Assembly (NCBI GenBank): GCA_902787555.1
Contig: CADAGO010000001.1
Span: 1 to 64,000, forward strand
From: an uncultured Bacteroidales bacterium
GTDB taxonomy: Bacteria > Bacteroidota > Bacteroidia > Bacteroidales > Bacteroidaceae
Length of the DNA: 64,000 bases
Direction of reading: 5' to 3'
In this document: piece after piece, positions 25,924 to 36,083 of the stretch
Position numbering within the stretch: the stretch's first letter is position 1
Layout of the letters: every line of letters starts with the position of its first letter
Program-made: the position numbers and the translations under genes
The notes under the pieces: model-generated
Database searches by the model: none
What the model saw: only the letters and a program-made list of their open reading frames with translations
Told to the model about the DNA's origin: nothing

Positions 25924-27434
25924 CGTTCTTTTCTTTTAATGATTTCACGTATAGTACAACGTTCTTGCCTGCACAACGATACATACCAGATAACAGGTAA
26001 ACATAGAATGGCAGAGACAATCAAAGTATAAACAAATCTATACTCAATGTCAATAAACTGTGTAAATATAAAACAAGTCAATATTAACATCAAGACAGGT
26101 AAAACAACACGCATACAAACATGTCCAACGAAATGTCTAATTGACAATCCTGCTGTATATTTCAGGAATGGCAAACGCAAACATGCACAAAGAATTTCCA
26201 CCCCAAGATAACAATACATTGTACTCTCAGCGGGGAGTCCTTTCACCAAACAAAACCACGCAAGAGGAAGAGTCAGAAGTTTAATCGTATTTATTACTAA
26301 AGAATAATTACGTATTTTCCCTATTGCCTGATTAGCGATTCCCAACCCTATAGTTACTTGGTCAATTAATGCCGCAATCAATACATATCGACAAAAAACT
26401 GCAGAATAATCTGGAACATTCTTAAGCCAACAATTTAAAATATAAGGCATCTCCCATACAAGCGGGATAACCACTATAGCCATTAACAAAAAAGCAAACT
26501 TGCTCGCTGACTCAGACTTTGACAACATCAAATTGCGATTAGCATTACCTTCCGACTTTACTATTTGAGGACTCATAGCATTTTGGACAGACTGTGCAAT
26601 GAATTGTACAGCTCCTGTAACCTGTATGGCGATTCCGTATGCACTATTAATAACCTCTCCAAAGAAATGATTCAATACAACAGCCAGTCCCTGTGTACGT
26701 CCAACGATACATCCTGTACTATAAATCGTCCATCCTGCAAAACTGCTCATCTGTCGCATCATTTTTGAATCAAATCTTCGTGGGATGAGGCAGCATTCTC
26801 TATATTTTAACACTCCATACCCAGCTAAAGCTATCAAGTTTAGTATTGCTATTCCTGTTACAATTAATGCATAAACAATAAGACGGTTGGAGGAGATATT
26901 ATAAAGCATGAATACCAAACCCAATTTTAACCCCCCATCGAAAACATCAACAATTGAAATAAAAACAATATTCTCTCTTGCTATATACAACGCCCTGTAT
27001 GGAGCAGTGATAAACGAAACAAACAGAGACATCACTAATATTATATATACAGCATTTGCATCCCCTAGGCGCGATGCATCAATATTTAAAAAGCCAGAGT
27101 TGAAAATCAATGGTCGTACAAGAACGAACACAAACACCAAAAGGATACCCCACAAATAATGAAGTAGCAAACCCGTTGAAAACATCCTGCTAACACCGTC
27201 ATCATCGTCTTTCCCATAAAGAAAAGACAGATGACGCTGAGTAGAAACAACCATTGCATTAGTAATAAAGCCTAACATAGCAATCACTCCTCCAACCAAA
27301 GAGAAGATACCATAATCAGACTCACCCAAAGCGTCAAGTACAATACGGACAGAATAAAAAGACAAAACAATATTCAATATTGAACGAATATTCTGCGCTA
27401 GAGTGTTAACTATTACACGCTTCGAGGAACTCAT
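25920..27434 (-). CDS. Wzx-type polysaccharide flippase
   Basis: A 504-residue membrane protein with about 12 to 14 hydrophobic spans. It starts MSSSKRVIVNTLAQNIRSIL, contains ALGESDYGIFSLVGGVIAML and later WTIYSTGCIVGRTQGLAVVL, as in MATE/MOP-type exporters. It should move lipid-linked repeat units across the inner membrane. It lies 58 bases after the Wzz gene and overlaps the ATP-grasp gene. Confidence 0.9.
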   Translation of the reverse strand: MSSSKRVIVNTLAQNIRSILNIVLSFYSVRIVLDALGESDYGIFSLVGGVIAMLGFITNAMVVSTQRHLSFLYGKDDDDGVSRMFSTGLLLHYLWGILLVFVFVLVRPLIFNSGFLNIDASRLGDANAVYIILVMSLFVSFITAPYRALYIARENIVFISIVDVFDGGLKLGLVFMLYNISSNRLIVYALIVTGIAILNLIALAGYGVLKYRECCLIPRRFDSKMMRQMSSFAGWTIYSTGCIVGRTQGLAVVLNHFFGEVINSAYGIAIQVTGAVQFIAQSVQNAMSPQIVKSEGNANRNLMLSKSESASKFAFLLMAIVVIPLVWEMPYILNCWLKNVPDYSAVFCRYVLIAALIDQVTIGLGIANQAIGKIRNYSLVINTIKLLTLPLAWFCLVKGLPAESTMYCYLGVEILCACLRLPFLKYTAGLSIRHFVGHVCMRVVLPVLMLILTCFIFTQFIDIEYRFVYTLIVSAILCLPVIWYVSLCRQERCTIREIIKRKER

Positions 27435-27492
27435 TGCAAGATAGAATAAAAAGGTTTACACAATAAAACAGCAAGCAGGTTCACCGCATGAC

Positions 27493-28572
27493 TTATACTT
27501 TAAACATATCCACTATATGTCCTTTTAATACAAATAGAGACGTTACTATAACAGAAAGGAATAACATACCTATTACAAACACCATACGCTTAGGACCTGT
27601 TGGTTTTATAGGAACGGAAGCCCCTTGCAACACAGTAAATGCAGGAACTTTTTCTTGCAATTTAGATTTGGCTGCCTCGAGTTGAGCTTTCATTGCAGTA
27701 TACGTCTGATACTTTAATGACATATCATTTTCCAACTTATCACGTTCAGAAATATATGCCTGCAATATAATGTCTTTATGTGTATCCGAATAGTCACTGT
27801 ACTTTGCTAATGCCATTTCATATTCTTGTTTTGCATTATCAAGTAATTGCTGATAATGGTCCACATCAACACGAGCCTTCTCTGTACGATAATCAATAAT
27901 AAATTGCTGTAGCTTCATTCTAACGGAGTCCGCAATTGTTGCAGAAATAAGAGGATCCTGATCAGTAACAACAATACTAATCACATTTGTCTTTTTATCA
28001 ATATTACACACTATAAGATCTTTCATTTTTTCTATAATCCTCACTTGATTACGAGACAAAATAAATGATTTTGAATTTATCTCCTCTTTATTACTTCCAA
28101 CAACATCAATAGGAGGTGACATTAGATTATTAAATTTGACAATCAGCCAGTTGAAGGGAACTTTCCAAATTGCTTTCTTCTGATGTTTTTCAAGATAATC
28201 ATAATACGTTGTATTTATCTCCCCATCAAGGCTCTTGATTCTAATATCAAATAGTTGTACCAAGAAATCATTTGATTCAAACAATTCTGGATACAACAAG
28301 GGAAATATTGCATCACTCGACTCCATATTACCAATATCGAATCCTAAAGAAGAGGCAATAGAACCTAAAGCACTTCCTGTTGTTGCATTAGATGCTTCGG
28401 GAGCCAACTTAACGACACATGTATATGTTCTTGGGACACAGAGTATCAAAGCACTTGCAACAACAAATGTCACAACTAGGACAATCCCAAAAAGCTTTTT
28501 GCGCTGCAATAACAGGCTTATGAGTATGCGCAAATCGATTACATCGTTTTTCTTATCGTCCATCATACACAA
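27493..28572 (-). CDS. Wzz-type chain-length determinant
   Basis: A 359-residue polysaccharide co-polymerase. It has a cytosolic front (DVIDLRILISLLLQRKKLFG), a first membrane span near residues 25-50, a long periplasmic coiled-coil section (about 200-300: EKARVDVDHYQQLLDNAKQE...), a Pro-rich SVPIKPTGPKR motif before the second span, and a short tail. It has no Tyr-kinase domain. The start could be any of three close ATGs (28572, 28566, 28563). It sits 10 bases after the export protein gene. Confidence 0.9.
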   Translation of the reverse strand: MCMMDDKKNDVIDLRILISLLLQRKKLFGIVLVVTFVVASALILCVPRTYTCVVKLAPEASNATTGSALGSIASSLGFDIGNMESSDAIFPLLYPELFESNDFLVQLFDIRIKSLDGEINTTYYDYLEKHQKKAIWKVPFNWLIVKFNNLMSPPIDVVGSNKEEINSKSFILSRNQVRIIEKMKDLIVCNIDKKTNVISIVVTDQDPLISATIADSVRMKLQQFIIDYRTEKARVDVDHYQQLLDNAKQEYEMALAKYSDYSDTHKDIILQAYISERDKLENDMSLKYQTYTAMKAQLEAAKSKLQEKVPAFTVLQGASVPIKPTGPKRMVFVIGMLFLSVIVTSLFVLKGHIVDMFKV

Positions 28573-28582
28573 AAGTACATTT

Positions 28583-31150
28583 CTATTTTAAGATATTTGC
28601 AATTGTTGCGACAACAGCTGCAATAGAAGCAGATGAAGAGCCTATACTAAGAATTTCTGCTGTTGACAATTTGTTCTTGTTCTTCTTCGATGGCACTACT
28701 ATCTGACATCCCGGCTGAATGACAGAACTGGAATGATGAGACAACAATTGCGCAGAACCATTCATATAGATAGCATATACTCGATTTTTGCGGGCATTAT
28801 CACCATAGCCTCCTGCATGCTTAATGTAATAATTCAATGACTCACCTTTCTTATAACTGATGGTCACAGGGAACATTACATCGCCAACAATTTTAACAGA
28901 AGCAGAATACTCTGGGACGACTAATTTATCACCCGGGCGGAGTGTGATATCTTCTCCACCTCCTGGATTACGAAGGGCCTCCTCCAAATCAACAGGAATG
29001 GAGCCGATTCCAGTCAAGTTCATTTTCATTTCAAGTAATTCCTCACCTTGTTCAAGGCTGAAACTCTGTTTATTGTCTTTCATGGCCTCTTCATACAATT
29101 CAATTTGAGATGCACGTAGAGATGCTTCCTGTTGCTTACGCTCTTCTTCAGTCAATGTACGTTCGATATGTGCACCTTTAGCATAGGCTATCTTTGATAA
29201 TCCTCCAGCAGCTTGTATCAGGTCGCTCAACTTATAATCTCGATTAGTAATCAAGTAATTGCCTTCGAAGTTCACGCAACCAGTCACTGATACTGTCTCC
29301 ATCGTTGAATAAGTTGGACTCTTACGTACCACAACTACATCAAATGGCTGTAGTACAAATCCCTGTTCTCCGTCTATGACAAAACCATCACGGAGTGCAA
29401 ACGAATAGGTTTCGGATGTTTCGTCGATATATTCCAATGACTTGGGATCGAAATGACGACGGAACACATCAACCTTTGACAATGATGCTGCATCAGTTAG
29501 ACCGCCAGCTTGCAATACAATATCTTCAAGCGTTGTATTGTCTGCATATTGGTATGTTCCAGGATATAAGACCTCGCCTGAAATAGAGATGGTTTTACTT
29601 GTCACATCTTCCTTTCGGCTATGGATATATAATACATCATTCTTCTTGAGAGGAATATCGGGCATACTTCCATCGAGCAGACCTTTTACATCGACAGGTA
29701 TCACTTCAAGCGTCATATCATCACGTTGACGATGCATCACGGCTCTATTCAGAAATGCATCATCGCGTACACCTTCGGCTGCAGCGATAAGGTCGCGCAC
29801 ACCACTGATACTCCCACCCATCTGATACATGCCAGGATGATAGACGGCTCCTCGGATTTCTACCATATTCGAGTAACGCTCCACAACAGAATCCACATAA
29901 ATAGAATCTCCGTCGTTCAGATTAAAGCCATTCATGTCGAATTCACCTATGGTATGAATGGAATACTCTGCCCCACTCTTTCGAATCAGCCTTACACTCT
30001 TCTTGTAGGCGTCGCCCGTGAATCCACCTGCATAACTAAGGATGGTTGACACACTCTCCGAACTCTTCATCTCGTAGAACATCGGTCGCTTAACCTTTCC
30101 CTTTATTCTGACCAAACAATCGTACGAACCTACAACGATGATATCATTGTCCTGCAAGCGGACATCACCACTGGAATTACCATTCAAGATATAGTCATAG
30201 ACGTCAATCGAAGCAATCTGACGACCTGCGCGATATACCTTAATATCACGCAAGGTTCCGATATCGCTGATACCACCTGCTGTATATAGTGCATTGAATG
30301 CTGTAGAAAGCGAATTCAAAGTATATGTACCAGGCATCTTCACCTCACCCATCACCTGTACAGTTATTGAACGAGTATCGCCTACCGTCAAATTGATCTG
30401 CGAACCTTGATAATATTTGCCTAAACGTGATTTCAAAGCCCCATTGGCTTGTGCCACAGTCAGTCCTGCCAACTTCACAGGCCCGATGCCTTCAATTGTT
30501 ACGGAACCATCAGGCGAAATTGTGCCTTGGAAAGTCTCTTGAGAGGCTCCCCAAACATCGATGATTACGTCATCACCGGCTCCCAATCGATAGTTTGCAG
30601 GTGTAGCGATATTCATGTTTGGTTGGAAAGACAATTGAGGGTTATTGAACAGGTTACGTCCGAACACCTGGTCTTCACTTCTCTCCAACTGACGATAGTA
30701 GGCCAGCGAATCCAGGTCGAAAAACTCCACTGCCTCGTTCATCAACTGCTCCTGCTCCTCAGGTGTGTAGTTATCACGTCCGTTGACCCCACGCACCTGA
30801 CTGCGCACCATGTAATTGTTCTGCTTCTGATACGCCTCTCCGTTCAGTTGCTTATCAGTTCGCATACGGTTATCCGACACTTTTACGCCTGCTCCCTCGA
30901 GTGATACCGCACCCAACTGTTCTTTCTGTGCTGCAACCCTCTTTCTGATTTTCTGAATTTGCTCGAGTGTCACTCCTCGTTTCAACAGGCCCTGAACGAT
31001 ATCTGCCTGATTCTTGCCTGCCTGCTGCTGCTCTAAGACATACTGAATCACTTGGTTATCGGTCATCGACTGAGCATACGTCTTAGCGTACAATCCTCCT
31101 ACGAGAACGATTGTCATCAAAACAAAAAAACGTTTTATCATCGTTTCCAT
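28583..31150 (-). CDS. Polysaccharide export protein with SLBB repeats
   Basis: An 855-residue outer-membrane/periplasmic export component (Wza-like, Bacteroidetes long form). A signal peptide (MIKRFFVLMTIVLVGGLYA) is followed by a helical region, a poly-export domain near residue 180 (YRLGAGDDVIIDVWG), and several SLBB units, such as ISVQVMGEVKMPGTYTLNSL-like segments, VEIRGAVYHPGMYQMGG, ISISGEVLYPGTYQY and VSVTGCVNFEGNYLI. The C-terminal 25 residues are hydrophobic. A longer reading reaches 31225 but would overlap the sugar transferase gene; the ATG at 31150 (or 31141) is the natural start. Confidence 0.92.
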   Translation of the reverse strand: METMIKRFFVLMTIVLVGGLYAKTYAQSMTDNQVIQYVLEQQQAGKNQADIVQGLLKRGVTLEQIQKIRKRVAAQKEQLGAVSLEGAGVKVSDNRMRTDKQLNGEAYQKQNNYMVRSQVRGVNGRDNYTPEEQEQLMNEAVEFFDLDSLAYYRQLERSEDQVFGRNLFNNPQLSFQPNMNIATPANYRLGAGDDVIIDVWGASQETFQGTISPDGSVTIEGIGPVKLAGLTVAQANGALKSRLGKYYQGSQINLTVGDTRSITVQVMGEVKMPGTYTLNSLSTAFNALYTAGGISDIGTLRDIKVYRAGRQIASIDVYDYILNGNSSGDVRLQDNDIIVVGSYDCLVRIKGKVKRPMFYEMKSSESVSTILSYAGGFTGDAYKKSVRLIRKSGAEYSIHTIGEFDMNGFNLNDGDSIYVDSVVERYSNMVEIRGAVYHPGMYQMGGSISGVRDLIAAAEGVRDDAFLNRAVMHRQRDDMTLEVIPVDVKGLLDGSMPDIPLKKNDVLYIHSRKEDVTSKTISISGEVLYPGTYQYADNTTLEDIVLQAGGLTDAASLSKVDVFRRHFDPKSLEYIDETSETYSFALRDGFVIDGEQGFVLQPFDVVVVRKSPTYSTMETVSVTGCVNFEGNYLITNRDYKLSDLIQAAGGLSKIAYAKGAHIERTLTEEERKQQEASLRASQIELYEEAMKDNKQSFSLEQGEELLEMKMNLTGIGSIPVDLEEALRNPGGGEDITLRPGDKLVVPEYSASVKIVGDVMFPVTISYKKGESLNYYIKHAGGYGDNARKNRVYAIYMNGSAQLLSHHSSSVIQPGCQIVVPSKKNKNKLSTAEILSIGSSSASIAAVVATIANILK

Positions 31151-31169
31151 TTTAATTTCTTTGTAAGTA

Positions 31170-31850
31170 TCAGAATTTCTTTCCGCCAGCCACCGAGCAC
31201 AATGTCTCGCCGATAATCTTTGCATCTTCCCACAGACTTCTGTTCTTCAGGTACTCCAAGTCCATGTCCAATCGGATGATCATCTTATCCATTGTGTCGG
31301 TATAACCGTTATGTAATGTTGCATTCGACGTAACGCCCGGACGGCTCATATAAAGGTTCACATAGTCGGGACGAATCTCCATTATCTGATTGATGAAGTA
31401 TTCGCGCTCAGGACGGTAACCCACGAACGACATTTCACCTTTCAGCACATTCACCAGCTGCGGCAGTTCGTCCAAGTGATGTAATCTGAGGAACTTTCCC
31501 ACCTCGGTCAGTCGGTCGTCATGCTCATGCGCCAACTGCGGACCTTCATCTTCTGCCGTAGTCTTCATGGTCCGGAACTTGATGATCTTGAACTCTTTAC
31601 CATTACGACCGATACGCTCTTGCAAGAAGAATACGGGTCCTTCCCCTTCTATTTTCTGTGCAATAATAATCGCAATAAAAATTGGAAAAGTGAGAATCAA
31701 ACCTATCAGCGCGCCTATGAAATCAAAGACTCGTTTGATGGATTTTTCCAATGTACTCATACCATCTTTTATTGTATATTCCGATTCTCTTGTCATTGTA
31801 TTATGATGCATTTTATGAGTGCATACCAAATATGTTTCTACGCAATTCAT
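31170..31850 (-). CDS. Initiating undecaprenyl-phosphate sugar transferase
   Basis: A 226-residue monotopic sugar-1-phosphate transferase (bacterial sugar transferase family, short WbaP/PglC-like form without the four-span N-terminus). It contains KRVFDFIGALIGLILTFPIF (membrane hairpin), GPVFFLQERIGRNGKEF, IIKFRTM and HHLDELPQLVNVLKGEMSFV followed by GYRPERE, all conserved catalytic blocks. It starts repeat-unit synthesis. As first gene of the operon, it lies about 105 bases after the promoter box at 31955. A second possible start is 17 codons in (MTRESEY). Confidence 0.93.
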   Translation of the reverse strand: MNCVETYLVCTHKMHHNTMTRESEYTIKDGMSTLEKSIKRVFDFIGALIGLILTFPIFIAIIIAQKIEGEGPVFFLQERIGRNGKEFKIIKFRTMKTTAEDEGPQLAHEHDDRLTEVGKFLRLHHLDELPQLVNVLKGEMSFVGYRPEREYFINQIMEIRPDYVNLYMSRPGVTSNATLHNGYTDTMDKMIIRLDMDLEYLKNRSLWEDAKIIGETLCSVAGGKKF

Positions 31851-31954
31851 ATTAATAAACGTAAACTCTGTTATTTTATTGTGAAAGACATTAAAAAAAA
31901 TTAAAAATAATCTTCTTTCTTATTCCATTGGAATACCTTCCACAAAAAACCGCG

Positions 31955-31962
31955 CAAAGTTA
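31955..31962 (-). promoter_or_regulatory. Promoter -7 box of the exopolysaccharide operon
   Basis: Minus-strand TAACTTTG, about 105 bases before the first gene. No other good box interrupts the tightly packed genes down to 20227, so one transcript of about 11.7 kb is likely. I see no invertible-promoter repeats and no UpxY-type antiterminator gene at its front. Confidence 0.65.
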
Positions 31963-32099
31963 GTAAAAAAAACGGACATAGAGTAATACTTTGCATAAAA
32001 GCCGGTCAGAAAACCGCATTTTAGCCTGTAACGCGGCATATAGGGCACATCGAAGAGCAGTTTTAACGTCAAACTTTGGCGCAAGCCGTCTTTTTTTCG

Positions 32100-32107
32100 T
32101 ACCTTTG
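32100..32107 (+). promoter_or_regulatory. Promoter -7 box of the esterase-like gene
   Basis: TACCTTTG with ACTTTGG about 25 bases upstream. It is 27 bases before the ATG at 32134 and diverges from the exopolysaccharide promoter. Confidence 0.7.
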
Positions 32108-32133
32108 CATCGTCATAAAAATTGCATCGGAAT

Positions 32134-33273
32134 ATGAAAATTAACAGACTCACACTAATCATTATCGCTTGTATAATTAACAATGTGGTGACGGCGCAGC
32201 AACGGCTGACGAAGGCCGAGGCGGAAGCGACGAGAACCGAACTCATCAAGACTTGGAAAGAGGATTTGAAAGAAAAACTGCGAACGACGAATACGTTTAA
32301 TTGCGTGGTTCAAGGGAATCTAAAGATGAAGTATTCGGCCCAGGTGTTTGGAGAAAAACCTGCCGACGGTCGGAGTCTTTGGATTTCGATGCATGGAGGC
32401 GGGAATGCTCCCACATCGCTGAACGACAGTCAGTGGGAGAATCAGAAGCGTCTGTACCAACCTGCTGAGGGAGTGTATGTCTGTCCGCGTGCCCCTTGGG
32501 ACGACTGGGACATGTGGTTCAAGAATCCGATCGACAAAATGTTTGAGGAATTGATTCAAACGATGATGCTCTATTATGACGTGAATCCCGACAAAGTTTA
32601 CCTCATGGGCTACTCGGCGGGGGGCGACGGCGTGTGGCGCATGGCGCCGCGCATGGCCGATCACTGGGCTGCTGCTTCGATGATGGCGGGGCATCCGGGC
32701 GATGTGAGTTTGCTCGGCGTGCGCAACCTTCCGTTCATGCTGTGGTGTGGCGGCGAGGATGCGGCGTACAATCGTAATAAAGAGGTAGCGCTTCGAGGCG
32801 TTGAGATGGATTCGCTGCAACGCTCCGACCCTGAGGGATATATCCACGAGACGCATATCGTGGCGGGGAAGCCTCACTGGATGGATTTGGAAGACAAGGC
32901 GGCGCTGCCGTGGATGGCGAAATATAAGCGGAATCCCTACCCCAAGACGGTGGTGTGGTGTCAGGGCGATAACGGTCGGGCGCAGTTCTATTGGCTGGGC
33001 GTTCCTGCGGCGGAAACGAAGAAAGGCAATGTGATGCGTGCATCTATCAATAATAATGTGGTGACCATCACAAAGTGCGACTACTCGCAGGTGACGATTT
33101 ATCTGAACGACCAACTCGCGAATCTTGACAAGACGGTGAAGGTGGTGTATAAAAAGAAGACGCTTTTCAAGGGAAAGATTCCGAGGACTGCTGAAAATCT
33201 TCAGAAATCGCTTGAAGAACGTGGCGACCCGAGCTATTGTTTCCCTGCCATTTTGAAAGTAAATATTCCTTGA
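32134..33273 (+). CDS. Secreted alpha/beta hydrolase (esterase-like)
   Basis: A 379-residue exported protein. The start MKINRLTLIIIACIINNVVT gives a signal peptide ending near TAQ; an earlier TTG is less likely because the ATG is right after the promoter. The core has LWISMHGGGNAP (oxyanion-type HGGG), the nucleophile elbow GYSAGGDG and a late HWMDLED that may supply the acid/His. The build resembles PHB-depolymerase or feruloyl-esterase-like enzymes. Substrate unknown. The last 90 residues look like a separate beta domain. Confidence 0.82.
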   Translation: MKINRLTLIIIACIINNVVTAQQRLTKAEAEATRTELIKTWKEDLKEKLRTTNTFNCVVQGNLKMKYSAQVFGEKPADGRSLWISMHGGGNAPTSLNDSQWENQKRLYQPAEGVYVCPRAPWDDWDMWFKNPIDKMFEELIQTMMLYYDVNPDKVYLMGYSAGGDGVWRMAPRMADHWAAASMMAGHPGDVSLLGVRNLPFMLWCGGEDAAYNRNKEVALRGVEMDSLQRSDPEGYIHETHIVAGKPHWMDLEDKAALPWMAKYKRNPYPKTVVWCQGDNGRAQFYWLGVPAAETKKGNVMRASINNNVVTITKCDYSQVTIYLNDQLANLDKTVKVVYKKKTLFKGKIPRTAENLQKSLEERGDPSYCFPAILKVNIP

Positions 33274-33371
33274 AAGCACGCCATTTCGTCATGGTAGCGT
33301 GACGTTTTGTCTTTTTTCCTCGCTTGGAACGATGTTTGCGTCAGTCAGGGTAAAGAAAGGAGACAAAGATT

Positions 33372-35465
33372 ATGAATACAAATGAAACGAACATGAAGGA
33401 GCAGAATCTTGAGGCACTCAAGAAGTATGCGACGAATTTGATTGAGCAGGCGCGTGCCGGAAGGCTCGACCCTGTTGTGGGGCGCGACGAGGAAATCCGT
33501 CGTGTTTTGCAGATATTGAGTCGCCGTACGAAGAACAACCCGATTCTGGTGGGCGAACCGGGAACGGGAAAGACGGCGATTGTCGAAGGATTGGCACATC
33601 GTATCCTGAGAGGTGACGTGCCCGAGAATCTAAAGGACAAACAGCTGTATTCGCTCGATATGGGCGCGCTGATTGCCGGAGCGAAGTATCAGGGCGAGTT
33701 CGAGGAGCGTCTGAAGGCGGTCATCAATGCTGTGGTGGAGAGCGAGGGAAATATCATCCTATTTATCGATGAAATTCACACGCTCGTAGGCGCTGGACAG
33801 ACTCAGGGAGCGATGGATGCCGCAAACATCCTGAAGCCGGCGTTGGCGCGCGGCGAGCTTCGCAGCATCGGCGCTACCACGCTTGACGAGTATCAGAAAT
33901 ACTTTGAGAAGGACAAGGCCCTGGAGCGCAGGTTCCAGACGGTGATGGTGGACGAGCCGGACGTGATGAGCAGCATCAGCATCCTGCGCGGACTGAAGGA
34001 GCGGTATGAGAACCACCACAAGGTGCGCATCAAGGACGATGCCATTATCGCGGCGGTAGAACTTTCGAACCGATATATCACCGAGCGTTTCCTGCCCGAC
34101 AAGGCCATCGACCTGATGGACGAGGCGGCTGCGAAACTGCGTATGGAGCGCGACTCGGTGCCTGAGGAACTTGACGAAATCAGCCGCCGTCTGAAGCAGT
34201 TGGAGATTGAGCGTGCCGCCATCAAGCGCGAGGGCGATAAGCCGAAACTGCAACAGCTGAACGAGGATATCGACGCGCTGAATAATAAATATAAGGTGAT
34301 GCACGAGAAGTGGCAGGCGGAGCGCAATCTGGTGAACAAAATCCAGCAGGACAAGGTGCAGATTGAGCAGTTGAAGTTCGAGGCTGAGCGCGCCGAGCGT
34401 GAGGGTGACTACGGCCGTGTTGCGGAAATCCGCTACGGAAAGATTCAGCAGTTGCAGGACGATATTGCCGATGTGCAGGAGCGGCTGGCTACGACGCAGG
34501 GCGGTAACGCGATGATTAAGGAGGAGGTGACGAGCGAGGATATTGCCGACGTCGTGAGCCGCTGGACGGGCATTCCTGTGAGCAAAATGTTGCAGAGCGA
34601 GAAGGACAAGCTGTTGCACCTGGAAGAGGAACTCCACCGCCGCGTGGTCGGACAGGACGAGGCCATCCAGGCAGTGAGCGATGCGGTGCGCCGCAGTCGT
34701 GCCGGCCTGCAAGACCCGCGCCGACCCATCGGCTCGTTCATCTTCCTCGGTCCGACCGGCGTGGGTAAGACCGAACTTGCCAAGGCGCTCGCCAGTTACC
34801 TGTTCAACGACGAAGGTCTGATTACCCGTATCGACATGAGCGAGTATCAGGAGAAATACAGCGTGTCGCGACTCATCGGCGCCCCTCCAGGCTACATCGG
34901 CTACGAGGAAGGCGGCCAGCTGACCGAGGCGGTACGACGGAAACCATACAGCGTGGTGCTCTTCGACGAGGTGGAAAAGGCACATCCTGACGTATTCAAC
35001 ACCCTGCTGCAGGTATTGGACGACGGCCGTCTGACCGACAACAAAGGCCGCACGGTGAACTTCAAGAACACCATCATCATCATGACGTCGAACTGTAGCG
35101 AGGAGCAGCTCCACCGGCTGATGCGTCCGGAATTTATCAACCGTATTGACGAAATCATCACGTTCAAGCCGCTGAGCGAGAGCGAGATACTGCACATCGT
35201 TGAGCTGCAGATACAGGGTGTGACGCGCATGCTTGCCGAGAGCGGCATCAGCATGGAACTCACCTCGGGCGCACTGCAATTCCTCGCCCGTCAGGGCTTC
35301 GATCCGCAGTACGGAGCACGTCCGGTGAAGCGCGCCATCCAGCATTATCTGCTCAACGACCTGTCGAAACAGATTCTTGCCGGAACGGTGAGCCGCGACA
35401 GCCACATCGTGGTGGAAGAAAAGGACGGAGCACTCGTGTTCAGCAACCGTGGAAGTAATGAATAA
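33372..35465 (+). CDS. clpB: ClpB-type chaperone without the N-terminal domain
   Basis: A 697-residue AAA+ disaggregase. Both ATPase modules are present: first Walker [14 protein letters not shown] with [13 protein letters not shown], second [13 protein letters not shown] with [14 protein letters not shown] long coiled-coil M-domain (about residues 270-390) marks it as ClpB rather than ClpC or ClpA. Usual ClpB is about 860 residues; this lacks the whole substrate-binding N-domain and begins just before [14 protein letters not shown]. In the second module the link between IMTSN and [10 protein letters not shown] is about 20 residues shorter than in E. coli. The start has AAAGGAGA 10 bases upstream, so the short form is genuine. 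Confidence 0.9.
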   Translation: MNTNETNMKEQNLEALKKYATNLIEQARAGRLDPVVGRDEEIRRVLQILSRRTKNNPILVGEPGTGKTAIVEGLAHRILRGDVPENLKDKQLYSLDMGALIAGAKYQGEFEERLKAVINAVVESEGNIILFIDEIHTLVGAGQTQGAMDAANILKPALARGELRSIGATTLDEYQKYFEKDKALERRFQTVMVDEPDVMSSISILRGLKERYENHHKVRIKDDAIIAAVELSNRYITERFLPDKAIDLMDEAAAKLRMERDSVPEELDEISRRLKQLEIERAAIKREGDKPKLQQLNEDIDALNNKYKVMHEKWQAERNLVNKIQQDKVQIEQLKFEAERAEREGDYGRVAEIRYGKIQQLQDDIADVQERLATTQGGNAMIKEEVTSEDIADVVSRWTGIPVSKMLQSEKDKLLHLEEELHRRVVGQDEAIQAVSDAVRRSRAGLQDPRRPIGSFIFLGPTGVGKTELAKALASYLFNDEGLITRIDMSEYQEKYSVSRLIGAPPGYIGYEEGGQLTEAVRRKPYSVVLFDEVEKAHPDVFNTLLQVLDDGRLTDNKGRTVNFKNTIIIMTSNCSEEQLHRLMRPEFINRIDEIITFKPLSESEILHIVELQIQGVTRMLAESGISMELTSGALQFLARQGFDPQYGARPVKRAIQHYLLNDLSKQILAGTVSRDSHIVVEEKDGALVFSNRGSNE

Positions 35466-35496
35466 ACGCAAATCATACGAGAAAGAACCGCAGGGC

Positions 35497-35524
35497 GGGG
35501 AGTCGCAAGGCTTCCCGTTTTTTT
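35497..35524 (+). terminator. Terminator after the ClpB gene
   Basis: GGGGAGTC and GGCTTCCC pair (with G-T pairs) around GCAA, followed by G and eight T residues, 32 bases after the stop codon. Confidence 0.85.
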
Positions 35525-35688
35525 TGTGCGACGTTCGGCAGAGGAGGATTTTAGCGAAACGGAAAAAATGCTCGATGAAATGGTGCAAAAACAGTGCATT
35601 TTTACCAAAACGGAAGGGGAAAACGGAAATTTTGTAAGAATTTTGTCAATTTCTTTGGCAAAGCGATAAGCGGTTGCCGATTTTTCTG

Positions 35689-35696
35689 TACATTTG
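35689..35696 (+). promoter_or_regulatory. Promoter -7 box of the DUF6261 gene
   Basis: TACATTTG followed by CAATCG. The next gene starts 388 bases later at 36084, so the transcript would have a long leader that contains all five copies of the 40-bp repeat. Confidence 0.55.
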
Positions 35697-35849
35697 CAAT
35701 CGAAACACAATTCCTTTCGGAAACGGAAGTGAAAAGTGCGTAGTTTTCTAGGCCATAGAAAAATACAAAACCACAGAAAAACAATAAAGACAATGAAACA
35801 AACGAAAAGCAATCGGGAGGAAACTCCGCCAGTTTTGCGGAAATGAGTC

Positions 35850-36045
35850 GAGCGCCGAGCAGGAAATGATTTCCATGCGGAAACGCCGCGAGCGCCAAGC
35901 AGGAAATGATTTCCATGCGGAAACGCAGCGAGCGCCGAGCAGGAAATAATTTCCGAGCGGAAATGCAGTGAGCGCTCAGCAGGAAACGATTTCCGAGCGG
36001 AAATGCCGCGAGCGCCGAGCAGGAAATGATTTCCGAGCGGAAACG
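35850..36045. repeat. Five tandem copies of a 40-bp palindrome-bearing unit
   Basis: Units begin at 35850, 35890, 35930, 35970 and 36010 (the last partial). Each reads GAGCGCCGAGCAGGAAATGA, then TTTCC, a four-base variable patch (ATGC or GAGC) and GGAAACG. The centre GGAAATgATTTCC is a near-palindrome, and TTTCCGAGCGGAAA adds a second. Changes between copies are mostly at single sites. It lies in the leader of the DUF6261 gene; no gene is supported in 35525-36083. Confidence 0.9.
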
Positions 36046-36083
36046 AGAAAAATCAATCAATAAACCTTTAAAAAATAATAGTT

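Noticed and set aside
31170-31850. Phase-variable capsule locus with invertible promoter
   Set aside because: No inverted repeats flank the promoter at 31955 and no recombinase gene is visible in the window.
20227-31850. Complete polysaccharide utilisation locus with SusC/SusD
   Set aside because: No TonB-dependent SusC-like or SusD-like gene is present; the genes are those of polysaccharide synthesis and export.
33759-35588. Minus-strand frame of 609 codons opposite the ClpB gene
   Set aside because: It lies wholly antisense to clpB; the Leu/His/Arg-rich composition is the usual shadow of a G+C-rich coding strand.
35850-36045. CRISPR array
   Set aside because: Units are contiguous 40-bp tandem copies without unique spacers, and there are no cas genes nearby.
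35602-36060. Minus-strand frame of 152 codons with internal repeats
   Set aside because: It is a translation of the 40-bp tandem repeats (period 13.3 codons) with no start context, and it runs against the DUF6261 leader.
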